Source of the DNA: Roseburia lenta
GTDB taxonomy: Bacteria; Bacillota; Clostridia; Lachnospirales; Lachnospiraceae
DNA: 64,000 nucleotides
Assembly (NCBI RefSeq): GCF_014287435.1
Contig: NZ_JACOPG010000004.1
Location: 248,001 to 312,000 of the forward strand
Direction: 5' to 3'
Below the pieces are notes generated by a model. The model was not told where the DNA came from. It saw only the letters and a list, made by a program, of their open reading frames with translations, and did no database searches. Numbering within the stretch: the first letter of the stretch is position 1; every line of letters starts with the position of its first letter. Of this stretch, positions 25,187 through 33,559 are shown piece by piece. Position numbers and translations under genes: made by a program.

Positions 25187-26872
25187 ATGAAAGAAAGTAA
25201 AGCAAAAAAGAGAGGAACGATCGCGGTAAAAATTGATGCACTTGTGCTGATCATGGTTATTCTATCTAACATTATCTGTCTGAGTGTACTGGTGTCCAGC
25301 AGTAGAAAATACATCAGATCGGCGGTGCAAAATAGCATGCTGGATATGGTAGATTCTTATGCGAAGTTGATTGAAACGGATATTGAACAAAGTGGCAAAG
25401 ATGATTTGGATTATGATGGCTATGCCGCTATCTTAGACGATGTCGGTGTAAAAGGGATGGAGAGTTCCTATGTCTATGTGGTCGATGAAAATGGCACCAT
25501 GTTATATCATCCGACGGAGGATAAGGTAGGCAATCCGGTAGAGAATACAGTCGTCAAAGGTTTGGTACAGCAATTGGCAGAGGGAGAGCATCCAAAAGAT
25601 GCGGTTGTGACCTATGATTTTAATGGAGTAGAAAAATATGCCGGATATTCCATTATTGGTAATAACAATATTGTTGTTGTCAGTGCGGATGAAGATGATG
25701 CACTTACCGGAATCAATACCACAACAAGGACAGCCATTGGTATTTTGATCGTACTCATTATTCTGGCCAGCATTGCGGCACTTATTTTTGGCAGAAGGCT
25801 GGTAAAGCCACTTGTGACCTTAAGCGGTATTATTGAGGAGGTTGCCAATGGTAATATGAATGCCGATTTTTCCGGTATTAAAATTACCAATGATGAGATC
25901 GGCATGATGGCAACCAGTGTAAAAGATATGACGGGTACACTGGGCGGTATCGTAGAAAAGATTCGTGCTACCAGCGATGCTATGGCACAACACAGCAGCA
26001 AATTAAATGATACCAGCGAACAGACTCTGGCTGCCAATGGAGAGATCAGTAAGGCAGTAGAGGATGTTGCGATCGGTTCTACCAATATGGCGACTTCTAT
26101 TTCCGATATCAATGTGGATCTGGGAAGTATGCATGATGAGACACAGACGATCGATGCTTCTGTTCTGGATATCGAAACCCAGACACATTCTGTATTGGAG
26201 AGCAGTGCTATCATGAACCAAAAGATGCATCATATGCAAAGTAGCAGTGAAAAGATGGAAGAAGGCATTGGCGTTATTGCAGAGCGTGTGGAAAAGGTCA
26301 ATGCGGTTGTGGAAAAAGTCAGTGATATCATCGGCGTAATTGAAGATATTTCCGGACAGACCAATCTTTTGTCACTCAATGCATCCATTGAGGCTGCCCG
26401 TGCAGGAGATGCCGGTCGAGGATTTGCAGTGGTGGCAGAAGAGATTCGTGTGCTATCTGATAATACAAGCGGTGAATTAAATAATATCAAAGAGATTATT
26501 TCAGAATTAGTAGAGGAGTGTCAGGCATGTATGCGGGCATCTCAGGAAGTTGTTTCCGATAATGCTGTGCAAAAAGAGGAGATCAGCAGCGTCTTGCAGG
26601 AGTTTGCTAGTTTAGATGATCAGATTGGTCGGACAGCGGACAAGGCGGAAGAAATCAAGGGCTTGGTAGATCAGATGGTTTGCTTGAATCAGAATATCAC
26701 GGACAATAGTAATGGACTTACGGATGTAAGTTCTTCCAATGCTGCCGCAACCGAGGAAATGACAGCCAATATTGAGGAACTCAATGCCATGATGAATGGT
26801 GTGGCGGAAATGGCGGGACAGATGAATGAGCAGGCAGGATTCTTAAATGAGGCTTTATCTTATTTTAAATAG
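25187..26872 (+). CDS. Methyl-accepting chemotaxis protein with Cache-type sensor
   Basis: 561 residues. Membrane segment about 18-40; extracellular sensor about 41-180 with Cache features ([31 protein letters not shown]); second membrane segment about 188-205; HAMP ([21 protein letters not shown]); then the long coiled-coil signalling domain with the hairpin tip motif [20 protein letters not shown]. Couples an outside ligand to CheA/CheW. No chemotaxis or flagellar genes are nearby, so it is an orphan receptor in this window. The ligand is not predictable. Confidence 0.93.
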   Translation: MKESKAKKRGTIAVKIDALVLIMVILSNIICLSVLVSSSRKYIRSAVQNSMLDMVDSYAKLIETDIEQSGKDDLDYDGYAAILDDVGVKGMESSYVYVVDENGTMLYHPTEDKVGNPVENTVVKGLVQQLAEGEHPKDAVVTYDFNGVEKYAGYSIIGNNNIVVVSADEDDALTGINTTTRTAIGILIVLIILASIAALIFGRRLVKPLVTLSGIIEEVANGNMNADFSGIKITNDEIGMMATSVKDMTGTLGGIVEKIRATSDAMAQHSSKLNDTSEQTLAANGEISKAVEDVAIGSTNMATSISDINVDLGSMHDETQTIDASVLDIETQTHSVLESSAIMNQKMHHMQSSSEKMEEGIGVIAERVEKVNAVVEKVSDIIGVIEDISGQTNLLSLNASIEAARAGDAGRGFAVVAEEIRVLSDNTSGELNNIKEIISELVEECQACMRASQEVVSDNAVQKEEISSVLQEFASLDDQIGRTADKAEEIKGLVDQMVCLNQNITDNSNGLTDVSSSNAAATEEMTANIEELNAMMNGVAEMAGQMNEQAGFLNEALSYFK

Positions 26873-27014
26873 CATCTGTTCACAGAAATAACATGACTTT
26901 TACACAAAAGGTGGTATCTTTTTTACAGAGAACGTGGATAATGGTATATGTAAGGTAAAAAGAGAAAAGATGAGCGCGGGACTGGGCGCAGTGTGAAAGG
27001 GATGCAAAGCGTAA

Positions 27015-27635
27015 ATGAAAACATTGAGTCACAAATATCTGGCAGAACATATCGCAGGGCAGTATCTGCGAGGTTTTTCCATGCTGGAAAAAAATGCATA
27101 CATATATGGGGCAATTGCACCGGATGTCAACAAGGTCACCTATCTGCATGGATGGAAAGGTAATAAAAAGTTTTTCGGACACAATTATGAGAACAGCAGT
27201 CAGACCATGGATCATCTGATCAAAAAACTGGAACGGTCGACGCCGGGTGGAGGGATCTATTTTTACCGTCTGGGCAAGTTGACCCATTACATCGCAGACA
27301 GTTTTACCCATGTGCACAATGGCTATTTTACAGGCAGTCTTGCCGAGCATGTGCAGTATGAAAGTGCTTTGCACAAATGCCTGTTAGAACAGATCCCATT
27401 TCAAAAGATGGTCTTACCTACCTTTGATGTCAAGGCCCTGCATGAGCATCATGATACTTACGCAGACCTGTACCCATCCCTAGAGATCGATCTTTTATAT
27501 ATTTCATCCATGGTCTTGGCAGCGACCCTCTGTTATGCTGACAGACCCCAATACGTTGGCAGGATCTTATGGGATTTCCCAACATGGAGCGTACAGCAAT
27601 TTCCGCGATTTTACAGACAGTTTACAACCTTTTAA
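27015..27635 (+). CDS. Zinc-dependent phospholipase C-like protein
   Basis: 206 residues. Matches the zinc-dependent phospholipase C/S1-P1 nuclease-like fold by its spread of His and Asp: N-terminal THK-like region (LSHKYLAEHI), YGAIAPDVNK, FGHNYEN, and the core FYRLGKLTHYIADSFTHVHN. No signal peptide is visible, unlike secreted phospholipases, so the protein is probably cytosolic and its substrate is unknown. A good terminator follows. Confidence 0.7.
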   Translation: MKTLSHKYLAEHIAGQYLRGFSMLEKNAYIYGAIAPDVNKVTYLHGWKGNKKFFGHNYENSSQTMDHLIKKLERSTPGGGIYFYRLGKLTHYIADSFTHVHNGYFTGSLAEHVQYESALHKCLLEQIPFQKMVLPTFDVKALHEHHDTYADLYPSLEIDLLYISSMVLAATLCYADRPQYVGRILWDFPTWSVQQFPRFYRQFTTF

Positions 27636-27649
27636 CAAAACGCAGATAG

Positions 27650-27672
27650 AAGCACCCTAAGGGGTGCTTTTA
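27650..27672 (+). terminator. Rho-independent terminator after the phospholipase-like gene
   Basis: AAGCACCC / GGGTGCTT stem with a four-base loop and a T run, 14 bases after the stop codon. Confidence 0.8.
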
Positions 27673-27764
27673 TAATGTTATTTGTTATGGGAGATGAGTG
27701 CGCTGGCATGAAGCTTTTATCTCCTGTGACAGATACATTATTTTGCAGGTAAAAGGAGTATAAA

Positions 27765-28125
27765 ATGAGTAAACTGAAACTGACAAAACTGGAAAAATCC
27801 TGGGTTTTGTATGATGTGGGTCATTCTGCATTTCTTCTGCTATATTGATGGCGTATATACCATTATCGATATGGCTACAGCGTATGGAACAGCACTGGGG
27901 CTGGATTCGACCGGACTTCTTTTAGCACTTCTGGTAACCCAGATCGTGGCATTTCCATCTGCATTGATCTTTGGAAGGCTTTCCCAGAAGTATGAGTCCA
28001 AGCATCTGATTCCGATCTGTATTGTGGCTTATACAGTGATCGCTGTTTTTGCCTTTTTCCTGGATTCCCAGACTAAAAGGCGCAGAGATCGGAGGAGAAT
28101 TTCTTTGGCAAAAAAGAATATGTAA
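27765..28125 (+). pseudogene. Broken UMF1/Atg22-type MFS transporter gene
   Basis: A good ribosome site (AAAAGGAG) and ATG start at 27765 give KLTKLEKSWVLYDVGHSAF, the normal N-terminus of UMF1-type MFS transporters, but the frame stops after 27 residues (TGA 27846-27848). Overlapping in another frame is an internal part of the same family: YIDGVYTIIDMATAYG, LLALLVTQIVAFPSALIFG and a further membrane segment, ending at FFLDSQ and then an unrelated basic tail. About two thirds of the roughly 400-430-residue protein is gone. This fits at least two deletions, the first also shifting the frame. Confidence 0.8.
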
Positions 28126-28137
28126 AATATCTGAAAA

Positions 28138-28168
28138 TTGCGACCTCTCGCACAAGTTGTGGTATAAT
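28138..28168 (+). promoter_or_regulatory. Promoter of the GH31 gene
   Basis: A perfect TATAAT (28163-28168) preceded by TGG (extended -10). TTGCGA (28138-28143) is a possible -35 at a long 19-bp spacing. Confidence 0.55.
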
Positions 28169-28200
28169 TATGACAACTTAGAGTGTGGGAGGTTTTTTCT

Positions 28201-30255
28201 ATGGATCGTTTTTATGTGGAGGCTGCACCGATTGCAGAAAATAAGACCTATGTGAGCGGACAGATCCGTCTGAGTATTATTACAGACCATATTTTGCGTC
28301 TGGAGCGTGTGGAAGGAGATACCTTTGCGGATCTGGCAACGCAGAAGATCATGCATCGTGATTTTGGCAGCCCGTCTTTTTCGGTAAAGGATAATATGCT
28401 GGATATCGAAGTGACGACGGCAGACCGGGTCTTTCATGTGGATAAGGAGACCCTGCTTGTGTCCGTGAAATTGGAGAACTACTGGGTAGACAGCCATCAG
28501 GTACATCCGCTGGGTGGGACATTCCGAACCCTGGATAATGGCTTGGGCGACCGTATTTTATTTGGAGAAAATAAGGGACCGGTCAAATTATCGGACAGTA
28601 TCTTTTCTCTGGAGGGGGTAGCGGAGATCGATGATTCCGCATCCTATCTTCTGGAAGAAAACGGCACCTTATCTGCCAGAAGATCAGGCGATATCGACCG
28701 CTATATTCTGGCATTTGGCAAGGATTATCTGGGCGGTCTGCGCGAGTTTTACGGTTTGACAGGATTTACACCGCTTTTGCCCAAATACGCACTGGGAAAC
28801 TGGTGGTCACGCTACTATGCATATAGGCAGCAGGAATATATTGATCTGATGGATAAGTTTAAAGACAAGGGAATCCCGCTTACCGTTGCCACCATCGACA
28901 TGGACTGGCATCTGGTAAAAAATGTGCCAAAGGATGCGACGACCCACAGCAAATTCTGGGGCAGGGGCTGGACGGGCTATACCTTTGATACAGACTTATT
29001 CCCGGACTACAAGCAGTTCTTTCGCGACTTAAAAGAGCGGGGGCTTGCTATTACCATGAACCTGCATCCCCATGACGGCATCCGCTATTTTGAAAAGCAA
29101 TATCCTGCCATGGCAAAGGCGAATGGCATTGATCCGGCAAGCAAGGAGCCGGTAGAATTTGACTTTACCGACCGGACATTTGTAGATTCCTATTTTGATC
29201 TGGTCTTACATCCTTACGAAGAAGATGGTGTAGATTTCTGGTGGATCGACTGGCAGCAGGGGCGCAAGTCCAATCGTCAGGGGCTGGATCCTCTGTGGCT
29301 GCTCAACCATTATCATACCTTAGATGCCGGGCGGGATGGCAGAACGCCACTTATCCTTTCACGCTATGCCGGATGCGGCTCCCACCGTTATCCGCTGGGC
29401 TTTTCGGGCGATACCATCGTGCGTTGGAAGAGTCTTGCCTACCAGCCGTACTTTACCATTGCAGCATCAAATACGGGTTACAGTTGGTGGTCACATGATA
29501 TTGGCGGGCATATGGGAAGCAAGGGCAATCCGGAACTCTATACCCGCTGGGTACAACTGGGCGTCTTTTCTCCGATCAACCGTTTACACTCTACCCGGGA
29601 TAAATGGAGCAAGGAACCATGGCTTTATGGGACAGAGGCAGAAAAGATCGTGACCAAGTTCCTGCAGTTGCGTCACCGCCTCCTGCCATATCTTTATACG
29701 GCAAATGTCAGGACGGCGCGGGAAGGACTTCCTATTGTCATGCCTATGTATTATCTGCATGACTGCAAGGAAGCCTATGAGGCAAAGACCCAGTATTACT
29801 TTGGCACGGAAATGATCGTGGCTCCGGTTGTGACCAGGCAAAATAAAGAGGGATTGGCACCGGTCAGTGTCTGGCTGCCGGGGGGCAAGTGGACAGACTT
29901 CTTTACCGGTCAGGTCTTTGAGGGCAATCATACCTATGAACTCTTTGTGCCGCTGGACCGCATACCGGTCTTTGTAAAGGAGGGCGGTATCGTGCCGCTT
30001 CTTGCCGATTACAGGAATAATGATCAGGAATTTAGATCTCTGGAAGTGTGTTTATATGCAGGTAATGGAAAGTATCGCCTGGAAGATGAAGCAGGCGGTA
30101 TCGACTTCTCCATGCAAAAGACAGAGGATGGCATCGAGATCTTTGTCACAAAAGAGGAGACCTGTCCTACCGAAAAATTGGCGATCCGGGTCATTGGGGC
30201 AAGCGATACGGTTTATCATGTGCATGGAAATATGGAATACAGCATACAGATATAA
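28201..30255 (+). CDS. Glycoside hydrolase family 31 (alpha-glucosidase/alpha-xylosidase type)
   Basis: 684 residues. GH31 layout: N-terminal beta-sandwich (about 1-210), a catalytic barrel (about 215-560) and C-terminal beta domains. The catalytic nucleophile is Asp350 in DFWWIDWQQG and the acid/base is probably Asp404 in GFSGDT; the HDIGGHMG motif is also present. The enzyme removes alpha-linked glucose or xylose from sugars; specificity is not decided. No signal peptide, so it works on imported oligosaccharides. The start is ATG 28201, nine bases after GGAGGT; a GTG at 28183 precedes that site. No sugar transporter is adjacent. Confidence 0.93.
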   Translation: MDRFYVEAAPIAENKTYVSGQIRLSIITDHILRLERVEGDTFADLATQKIMHRDFGSPSFSVKDNMLDIEVTTADRVFHVDKETLLVSVKLENYWVDSHQVHPLGGTFRTLDNGLGDRILFGENKGPVKLSDSIFSLEGVAEIDDSASYLLEENGTLSARRSGDIDRYILAFGKDYLGGLREFYGLTGFTPLLPKYALGNWWSRYYAYRQQEYIDLMDKFKDKGIPLTVATIDMDWHLVKNVPKDATTHSKFWGRGWTGYTFDTDLFPDYKQFFRDLKERGLAITMNLHPHDGIRYFEKQYPAMAKANGIDPASKEPVEFDFTDRTFVDSYFDLVLHPYEEDGVDFWWIDWQQGRKSNRQGLDPLWLLNHYHTLDAGRDGRTPLILSRYAGCGSHRYPLGFSGDTIVRWKSLAYQPYFTIAASNTGYSWWSHDIGGHMGSKGNPELYTRWVQLGVFSPINRLHSTRDKWSKEPWLYGTEAEKIVTKFLQLRHRLLPYLYTANVRTAREGLPIVMPMYYLHDCKEAYEAKTQYYFGTEMIVAPVVTRQNKEGLAPVSVWLPGGKWTDFFTGQVFEGNHTYELFVPLDRIPVFVKEGGIVPLLADYRNNDQEFRSLEVCLYAGNGKYRLEDEAGGIDFSMQKTEDGIEIFVTKEETCPTEKLAIRVIGASDTVYHVHGNMEYSIQI

Positions 30256-30408
30256 GTTTAATTTCATACTATTTTAGTAGGCGATAGGGAGTACATCCTA
30301 AATGCATATAGGAATACGGGAAATGTACAAAATACAGGACATGAGCGTAAAAAAAGGCATAAAAAGGGTGTATTTCCTATCTTTATGTGGTAATATATCT
30401 TCGTGTGC

Positions 30409-30499
30409 CGCAGGGACGTTCCTTTTGCCACAAGGAGTGTCCCATTTGGCGCAAATAGCCAATAGGGACACTCCTTGTGGCAAAAGGAACGTCCCTGCG
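30409..30499. repeat. Palindromic element, copy B: perfect 35-bp inverted repeat
   Basis: Arms 30409-30443 and 30465-30499 are perfect reverse complements (arm starts CGCAGGGACGTTCCTTTTGC). The 21-base centre holds a further TTGGC...GCCAA dyad. The core is shared with copy A at 19369-19430. It lies in the leader of sufC, ending 18 bases before the start codon. Two copies of one palindrome in intergenic DNA suggest a non-autonomous REP/MITE-like element. The rest of the 30256-30517 gap shows no coding signal; a possible TGG-TAATAT -10 sits at 30388-30396. Confidence 0.9.
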
Positions 30500-30517
30500 A
30501 GAAGAGGAGATATAAAG

Positions 30518-31243
30518 GTGTTAGAGTTACAGGATATTTGTTATGAGACCGAAGATGGCAAGTTGATTTTAGACCATATCAATGCGACCATCGAGGATCA
30601 TTTTGTTGTGATTACAGGACCAAACGGTAGTGGAAAATCAACACTTGCCAAGGTTATTGCCGGGATCAATAAGCCGAGCCAGGGGCGGATCCTTTTAAAT
30701 GGAGAAGATATTACCGACTGGTCTATTACCGATCGTGCCAATCGTGGGATTTCTTATGCTTTCCAGCAGCCGGTCCGTTTTAAGGGGCTGACGATCAAAG
30801 ATCTCATGTCACTGGCGGCAGGAAAGGATGCGACAGTCAGCGAACTTTGTGATCTCTTGTCTGAGGTAGGGCTTTGTGCCAAGGATTATATCAACCGAGA
30901 TCTGGATGGCAGTCTTTCCGGCGGCGAGTTAAAGCGTATCGAGATTGCTATGGCATTTGCCAGAAATTCCGATCTGACCTTGTTTGACGAGCCGGAGGCA
31001 GGAATCGATCTGTGGAGTTTCCAGAAACTTATCCATGTCTTTGAAAAGATGGTGGCAGTTAGCGACGGAAACATCCTTATTATCAGCCATCAGGAGAGGA
31101 TCTTGGATATTGCGGACAAGGTTCTTTATTTAAAGGACGGCAAAGTTGAAATGTACGATACAAAGGACAAGGTTCTGCCAAAGATCATGGGCATGCCGAG
31201 TTCGACCTGTAGTGTACTGACAGAAAAGATGAAGGAGGACTAA
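30518..31243 (+). CDS. sufC: SufC-type Fe-S cluster assembly ATPase
   Basis: 241 residues, normal for SufC. ABC-type ATPase without membrane domain: Walker A GPNGSGKST, Q-loop (SYAFQQPVRFKGLT), signature LSGGELKR, Walker B LTLFDEPEAGID and the H-loop IISHQERI. SufC drives the SufB scaffold in Fe-S cluster building. The start is the GTG at 30518 (VLELQDICYET) with AGAGGAG upstream; an open frame extends upstream to 30302 but only through the palindromic repeat. sufB follows after four bases. Confidence 0.93.
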   Translation: MLELQDICYETEDGKLILDHINATIEDHFVVITGPNGSGKSTLAKVIAGINKPSQGRILLNGEDITDWSITDRANRGISYAFQQPVRFKGLTIKDLMSLAAGKDATVSELCDLLSEVGLCAKDYINRDLDGSLSGGELKRIEIAMAFARNSDLTLFDEPEAGIDLWSFQKLIHVFEKMVAVSDGNILIISHQERILDIADKVLYLKDGKVEMYDTKDKVLPKIMGMPSSTCSVLTEKMKED

Positions 31244-31247
31244 GGAC

Positions 31248-32171
31248 GTGGGAACGATTGAACAGAATATTTTAAAAGAAGTTGCCGGTCTGGACGCACT
31301 TCCGGTGGGCGCTTACAATATCCGTACCAATGGCACATCTTCTGCCAGAAATACAACAGCCAATATTGATATTGTCACCAAAGAGGACAAGCCGGGCATT
31401 GACATCATCATCAAACCGGGCACCAAGAATGAGAGCGTGCATATCCCGGTCGTGGTTTCACAGGCGGGATTAAAGGATATGGTATATAATGATTTCTTTG
31501 TCGGTGAGGGCGCAGACGTGACCATCGTAGCCGGTTGCGGCATCCACAACTGCGGCAGTGCGGATAGCGGTCACGATGGCATCCATACCTTTTATGTAGA
31601 AAAAGGTGCTAAGGTGCGCTACATCGAAAAGCATTACGGCGAGGGAGATCCGGGCACGACAGGCAAACGTCTGATGAATCCAACGACCATCGTTCATTTA
31701 AAGGAAGATGCCGAGATGATCATGGAGACATCCCAGATCTCCGGTATTGATGATACACTGCGTATCACAGAGGCAGACTTATGTGATCGCGCAAAACTGG
31801 AGATCCATGACAGCATCATGACGACAGGTGATCAGAATGCAGATGCACAGTTTACGGCAGATCTTAACGGAGAGGACTGCGCTTGCAATATCGTCAGCCG
31901 TACCGTTGCCAGAGACCATAGCAAGCAGCATTATACCTCTACCTTGAATGGCAACAACCGCTGTGCAGGGCATACCGAGTGTGATTCCATCTTGATGGAT
32001 CAGGCATATGTGCTCGCCACCCCGCAGTTGTCTGCGGCAACGACAGAGGCAAGTCTTATCCACGAGGCAGCCATCGGCAAGATCGCCGGGGAGCAGTTGA
32101 TAAAACTTATGACTTTAGGCTTGACAGAAGAAGAAGCAGAGGAACAGATCATTTCCGGTTTCTTAAAATAA
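31248..32171 (+). CDS. sufB: Short SufB/SufD-family Fe-S scaffold protein
   Basis: 307 residues, much shorter than classical SufB (about 470) or SufD (about 420). The beta-helix core and C-terminal family block are present: NRCAGHTECDSILMD with Cys245, then ASLIHEAAIGKIAGEQLI with His272, and GLTEEEAEEQIISGFL at the end. The Cys and His occupy the positions linked to cluster formation in SufB and SufD, so one protein may fill both roles as a homodimer. There is no separate sufB/sufD pair and no sufS or sufU here. Such two-gene sufC-sufB sets resemble the minimal SMS-type (SmsCB) systems described in anaerobes. Confidence 0.85.
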   Translation: MGTIEQNILKEVAGLDALPVGAYNIRTNGTSSARNTTANIDIVTKEDKPGIDIIIKPGTKNESVHIPVVVSQAGLKDMVYNDFFVGEGADVTIVAGCGIHNCGSADSGHDGIHTFYVEKGAKVRYIEKHYGEGDPGTTGKRLMNPTTIVHLKEDAEMIMETSQISGIDDTLRITEADLCDRAKLEIHDSIMTTGDQNADAQFTADLNGEDCACNIVSRTVARDHSKQHYTSTLNGNNRCAGHTECDSILMDQAYVLATPQLSAATTEASLIHEAAIGKIAGEQLIKLMTLGLTEEEAEEQIISGFLK

Positions 32172-32186
32172 AGCGGGAGAAGTGCC

Positions 32187-32939
32187 ATGGAAGCATTGAT
32201 AGCGAAATTTATCGAATGGATCAAAGAGTCAGAACATATTGTCTTTTTTGGCGGAGCGGGGGTATCGACTGAGAGCGGCATCCCGGATTTTCGCAGCAAG
32301 GACGGCTTATACAATCAGCATGATGTGCAGTTTGACAAGTATCAGCCGGAATACCTCTTGAGCCATACCTGTCTGATGAGAGAACCGGAGGTTTTCTTTG
32401 AGTTTTACCGGCAAAAAATGGATAGCCGGGGCTTTGAACCCAATGTCACTCACAGGGTGCTGGCGAAGTTGGAAGAGATCGGAAAACTGGATGCTATCGT
32501 TACACAGAATATCGATGGGCTGCATCAGTTGGCTGGATCAAAATGTGTCTATGAGATCCATGGGACGACCCACAAAAATTATTGTGCATCCTGCGGAGAG
32601 AGAGTCGGCGAGAATTATATTTTTGAGACGACCGGTATTCCCAGATGTCCGAAATGCGGCGGCATGATCCGTCCGCAGGTCACCCTGTATGAAGAAGGTC
32701 TGCCGGAAGATGCAGTCAGAGGGGCAGTTGATGCGATCCGAAAAGCCGACACCCTGATCGTGGCAGGCACGTCCCTAAATGTCTATCCGGCGGCATCCTA
32801 TGTCTATGAGTTCCGGGGCAACCATCTTATTGTCTTAAACAAAGAGCCACTGCATGTGCAGTTGAACCAGGAGAAGGATCTCTTTATCGAGGCAGCCATG
32901 GGGCAGGTCTTTGTTGCTTTGGAAGATGCACTTTTTTGA
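32187..32939 (+). CDS. NAD-dependent protein deacylase (sirtuin)
   Basis: 250 residues, Sir2 family. Seen: the NAD-binding GAGVSTESGIPDFRS, TQNIDGLH, the catalytic His in YEIHGT, a zinc site of two Cys pairs (CASCGE and CPKCGG), GTSLNVYPAA and the C-terminal LIVLNKEP. It removes acyl groups from lysines using NAD, giving nicotinamide and O-acyl-ADP-ribose. It follows sufB by 15 bases with its own GGGAGAAG site, so the three genes are probably one operon. Whether the deacylase acts on Fe-S proteins is not known. Confidence 0.95.
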   Translation: MEALIAKFIEWIKESEHIVFFGGAGVSTESGIPDFRSKDGLYNQHDVQFDKYQPEYLLSHTCLMREPEVFFEFYRQKMDSRGFEPNVTHRVLAKLEEIGKLDAIVTQNIDGLHQLAGSKCVYEIHGTTHKNYCASCGERVGENYIFETTGIPRCPKCGGMIRPQVTLYEEGLPEDAVRGAVDAIRKADTLIVAGTSLNVYPAASYVYEFRGNHLIVLNKEPLHVQLNQEKDLFIEAAMGQVFVALEDALF

Positions 32940-33067
32940 TAAAAAGGTATAAAATTCTTGATATGATCTTGAAAAAAATATAATTTTGTGCAAGATGAAC
33001 AGAAATATAGAGAAGAATATCGACGCTTTGTGTAATATTAAGTAAAATGTGTGCAAAGTGTTAAATG

Positions 33068-33076
33068 TTCGACAAA
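33068..33076 (-). promoter_or_regulatory. Perfect Spo0A box
   Basis: TTCGACAAA on the + strand reads TTTGTCGAA on the other, an exact match to the extended 0A box. It lies about 100 bases upstream of the promoter of the HPr-like gene, within a 332-base gap. Single-site matches occur by chance, so confidence is moderate. Confidence 0.4.
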
Positions 33077-33083
33077 ATGCGAC

Positions 33084-33106
33084 ATTTGTCCTTCAAAAGG
33101 ACAAAT
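33084..33106. promoter_or_regulatory. Perfect short inverted repeat between sirtuin and HPr-like genes
   Basis: ATTTGTCC (33084-33091) and GGACAAAT (33099-33106) with a 7-base centre. There is no T run, so it is more likely a protein-binding site or RNA hairpin than a terminator. The remainder of 32940-33168 is AT-rich with no coding signal. Confidence 0.45.
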
Positions 33107-33168
33107 ACCCTGCAAAGGAAAACTGTAAATATTACCCGAAATTTTAATATTTTTCACGAATTTTTGAT

Positions 33169-33197
33169 TTGACAAAGGAAAACACCTGTGTTTAAAT
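33169..33197 (+). promoter_or_regulatory. Promoter of the HPr-like gene
   Basis: A perfect TTGACA (33169-33174), 17-bp spacer and TTAAAT (33192-33197). The cre site follows at about +10 from the predicted start. Confidence 0.65.
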
Positions 33198-33213
33198 AGG
33201 TCAAATGAAACGT

Positions 33214-33227
33214 TGGAAACGCTTTCA
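33214..33227. promoter_or_regulatory. Catabolite-responsive element (cre)
   Basis: TGGAAACGCTTTCA matches the CcpA operator consensus TGnAAnCGnWnnCA at every fixed position. Sitting just downstream of the promoter, it predicts CcpA-mediated repression of the HPr-like gene. Confidence 0.75.
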
Positions 33228-33271
33228 TTGAATGTAGTTTCGCGGTTTTAAAGTGAAAAGGAGTGAAAAAA

Positions 33272-33496
33272 ATGGAACTGAAGGTAATGCTTAAGGACGA
33301 AAAAGAAGTACAGGAATTCGTGCAGGCAGCATCCGTTTGTCCAGAAGCCATTGATTTAAAGAGTGGCGCCATATATTTAGACGCAAAATCCCTGCTTGGT
33401 GTTATGAGCATGGGGATGAAGCGAGAGATGCGGGTACTTTGCAGTAAATATGATCCGACCTTTGTGCAGGCGGTTCGTAAATTTGCAGTAGCCTAA
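33272..33496 (+). CDS. HPr-like protein lacking the phospho-histidine loop
   Basis: 74 residues of HPr fold. The regulatory serine block AKSLLGVMSMG (Ser40) is nearly identical to the Ser46 region of HPr (KSIMGVMSLG). The GIHARPA loop that carries the phosphotransferred His15 is absent; the first strand (LKVMLKD) leads straight into the helix EVQEFVQAAS. It therefore cannot act as a PTS phosphocarrier at His but could be phosphorylated at serine and act as a CcpA co-regulator, like Crh of Bacillus. The start is ATG 33272 with AAAAGGAG upstream. It has its own promoter, cre site and terminator. Confidence 0.8.
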   Translation: MELKVMLKDEKEVQEFVQAASVCPEAIDLKSGAIYLDAKSLLGVMSMGMKREMRVLCSKYDPTFVQAVRKFAVA

Positions 33497-33508
33497 ATTG
33501 TATGGAAG

Positions 33509-33544
33509 ATGCCCTCGGCAGGTTTACCTGCCGGGGGCATTTTA
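33509..33544 (+). terminator. Terminator of the HPr-like gene
   Basis: ATGCCCTCGGCAGGT / ACCTGCCGGGGGCAT stem (15 bp, one mismatch-type pair) with a two-base loop region and a short T run. It lies only 16 bases before the next start codon. Confidence 0.85.
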
Positions 33545-33559
33545 TGTTATACTAAAAAT

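Noticed and set aside
25612..26214. A 200-codon minus-strand frame inside the chemoreceptor gene
   Set aside because: Ser/Ile/Val-rich low-complexity translation, typical of the antisense of a coiled-coil gene; no ribosome site.
19369..30499. The two GGGACGTTCC palindromes as a CRISPR or attachment-site pair
   Set aside because: Copies are 11 kb apart, unequal in length, palindromic, without spacers, and enclose core sporulation genes rather than phage or integrase genes.
30302..30517. N-terminal extension of SufC of 72 codons
   Set aside because: Runs through the palindromic repeat, has no similarity to SufC, and the GTG at 30518 has a proper ribosome site.
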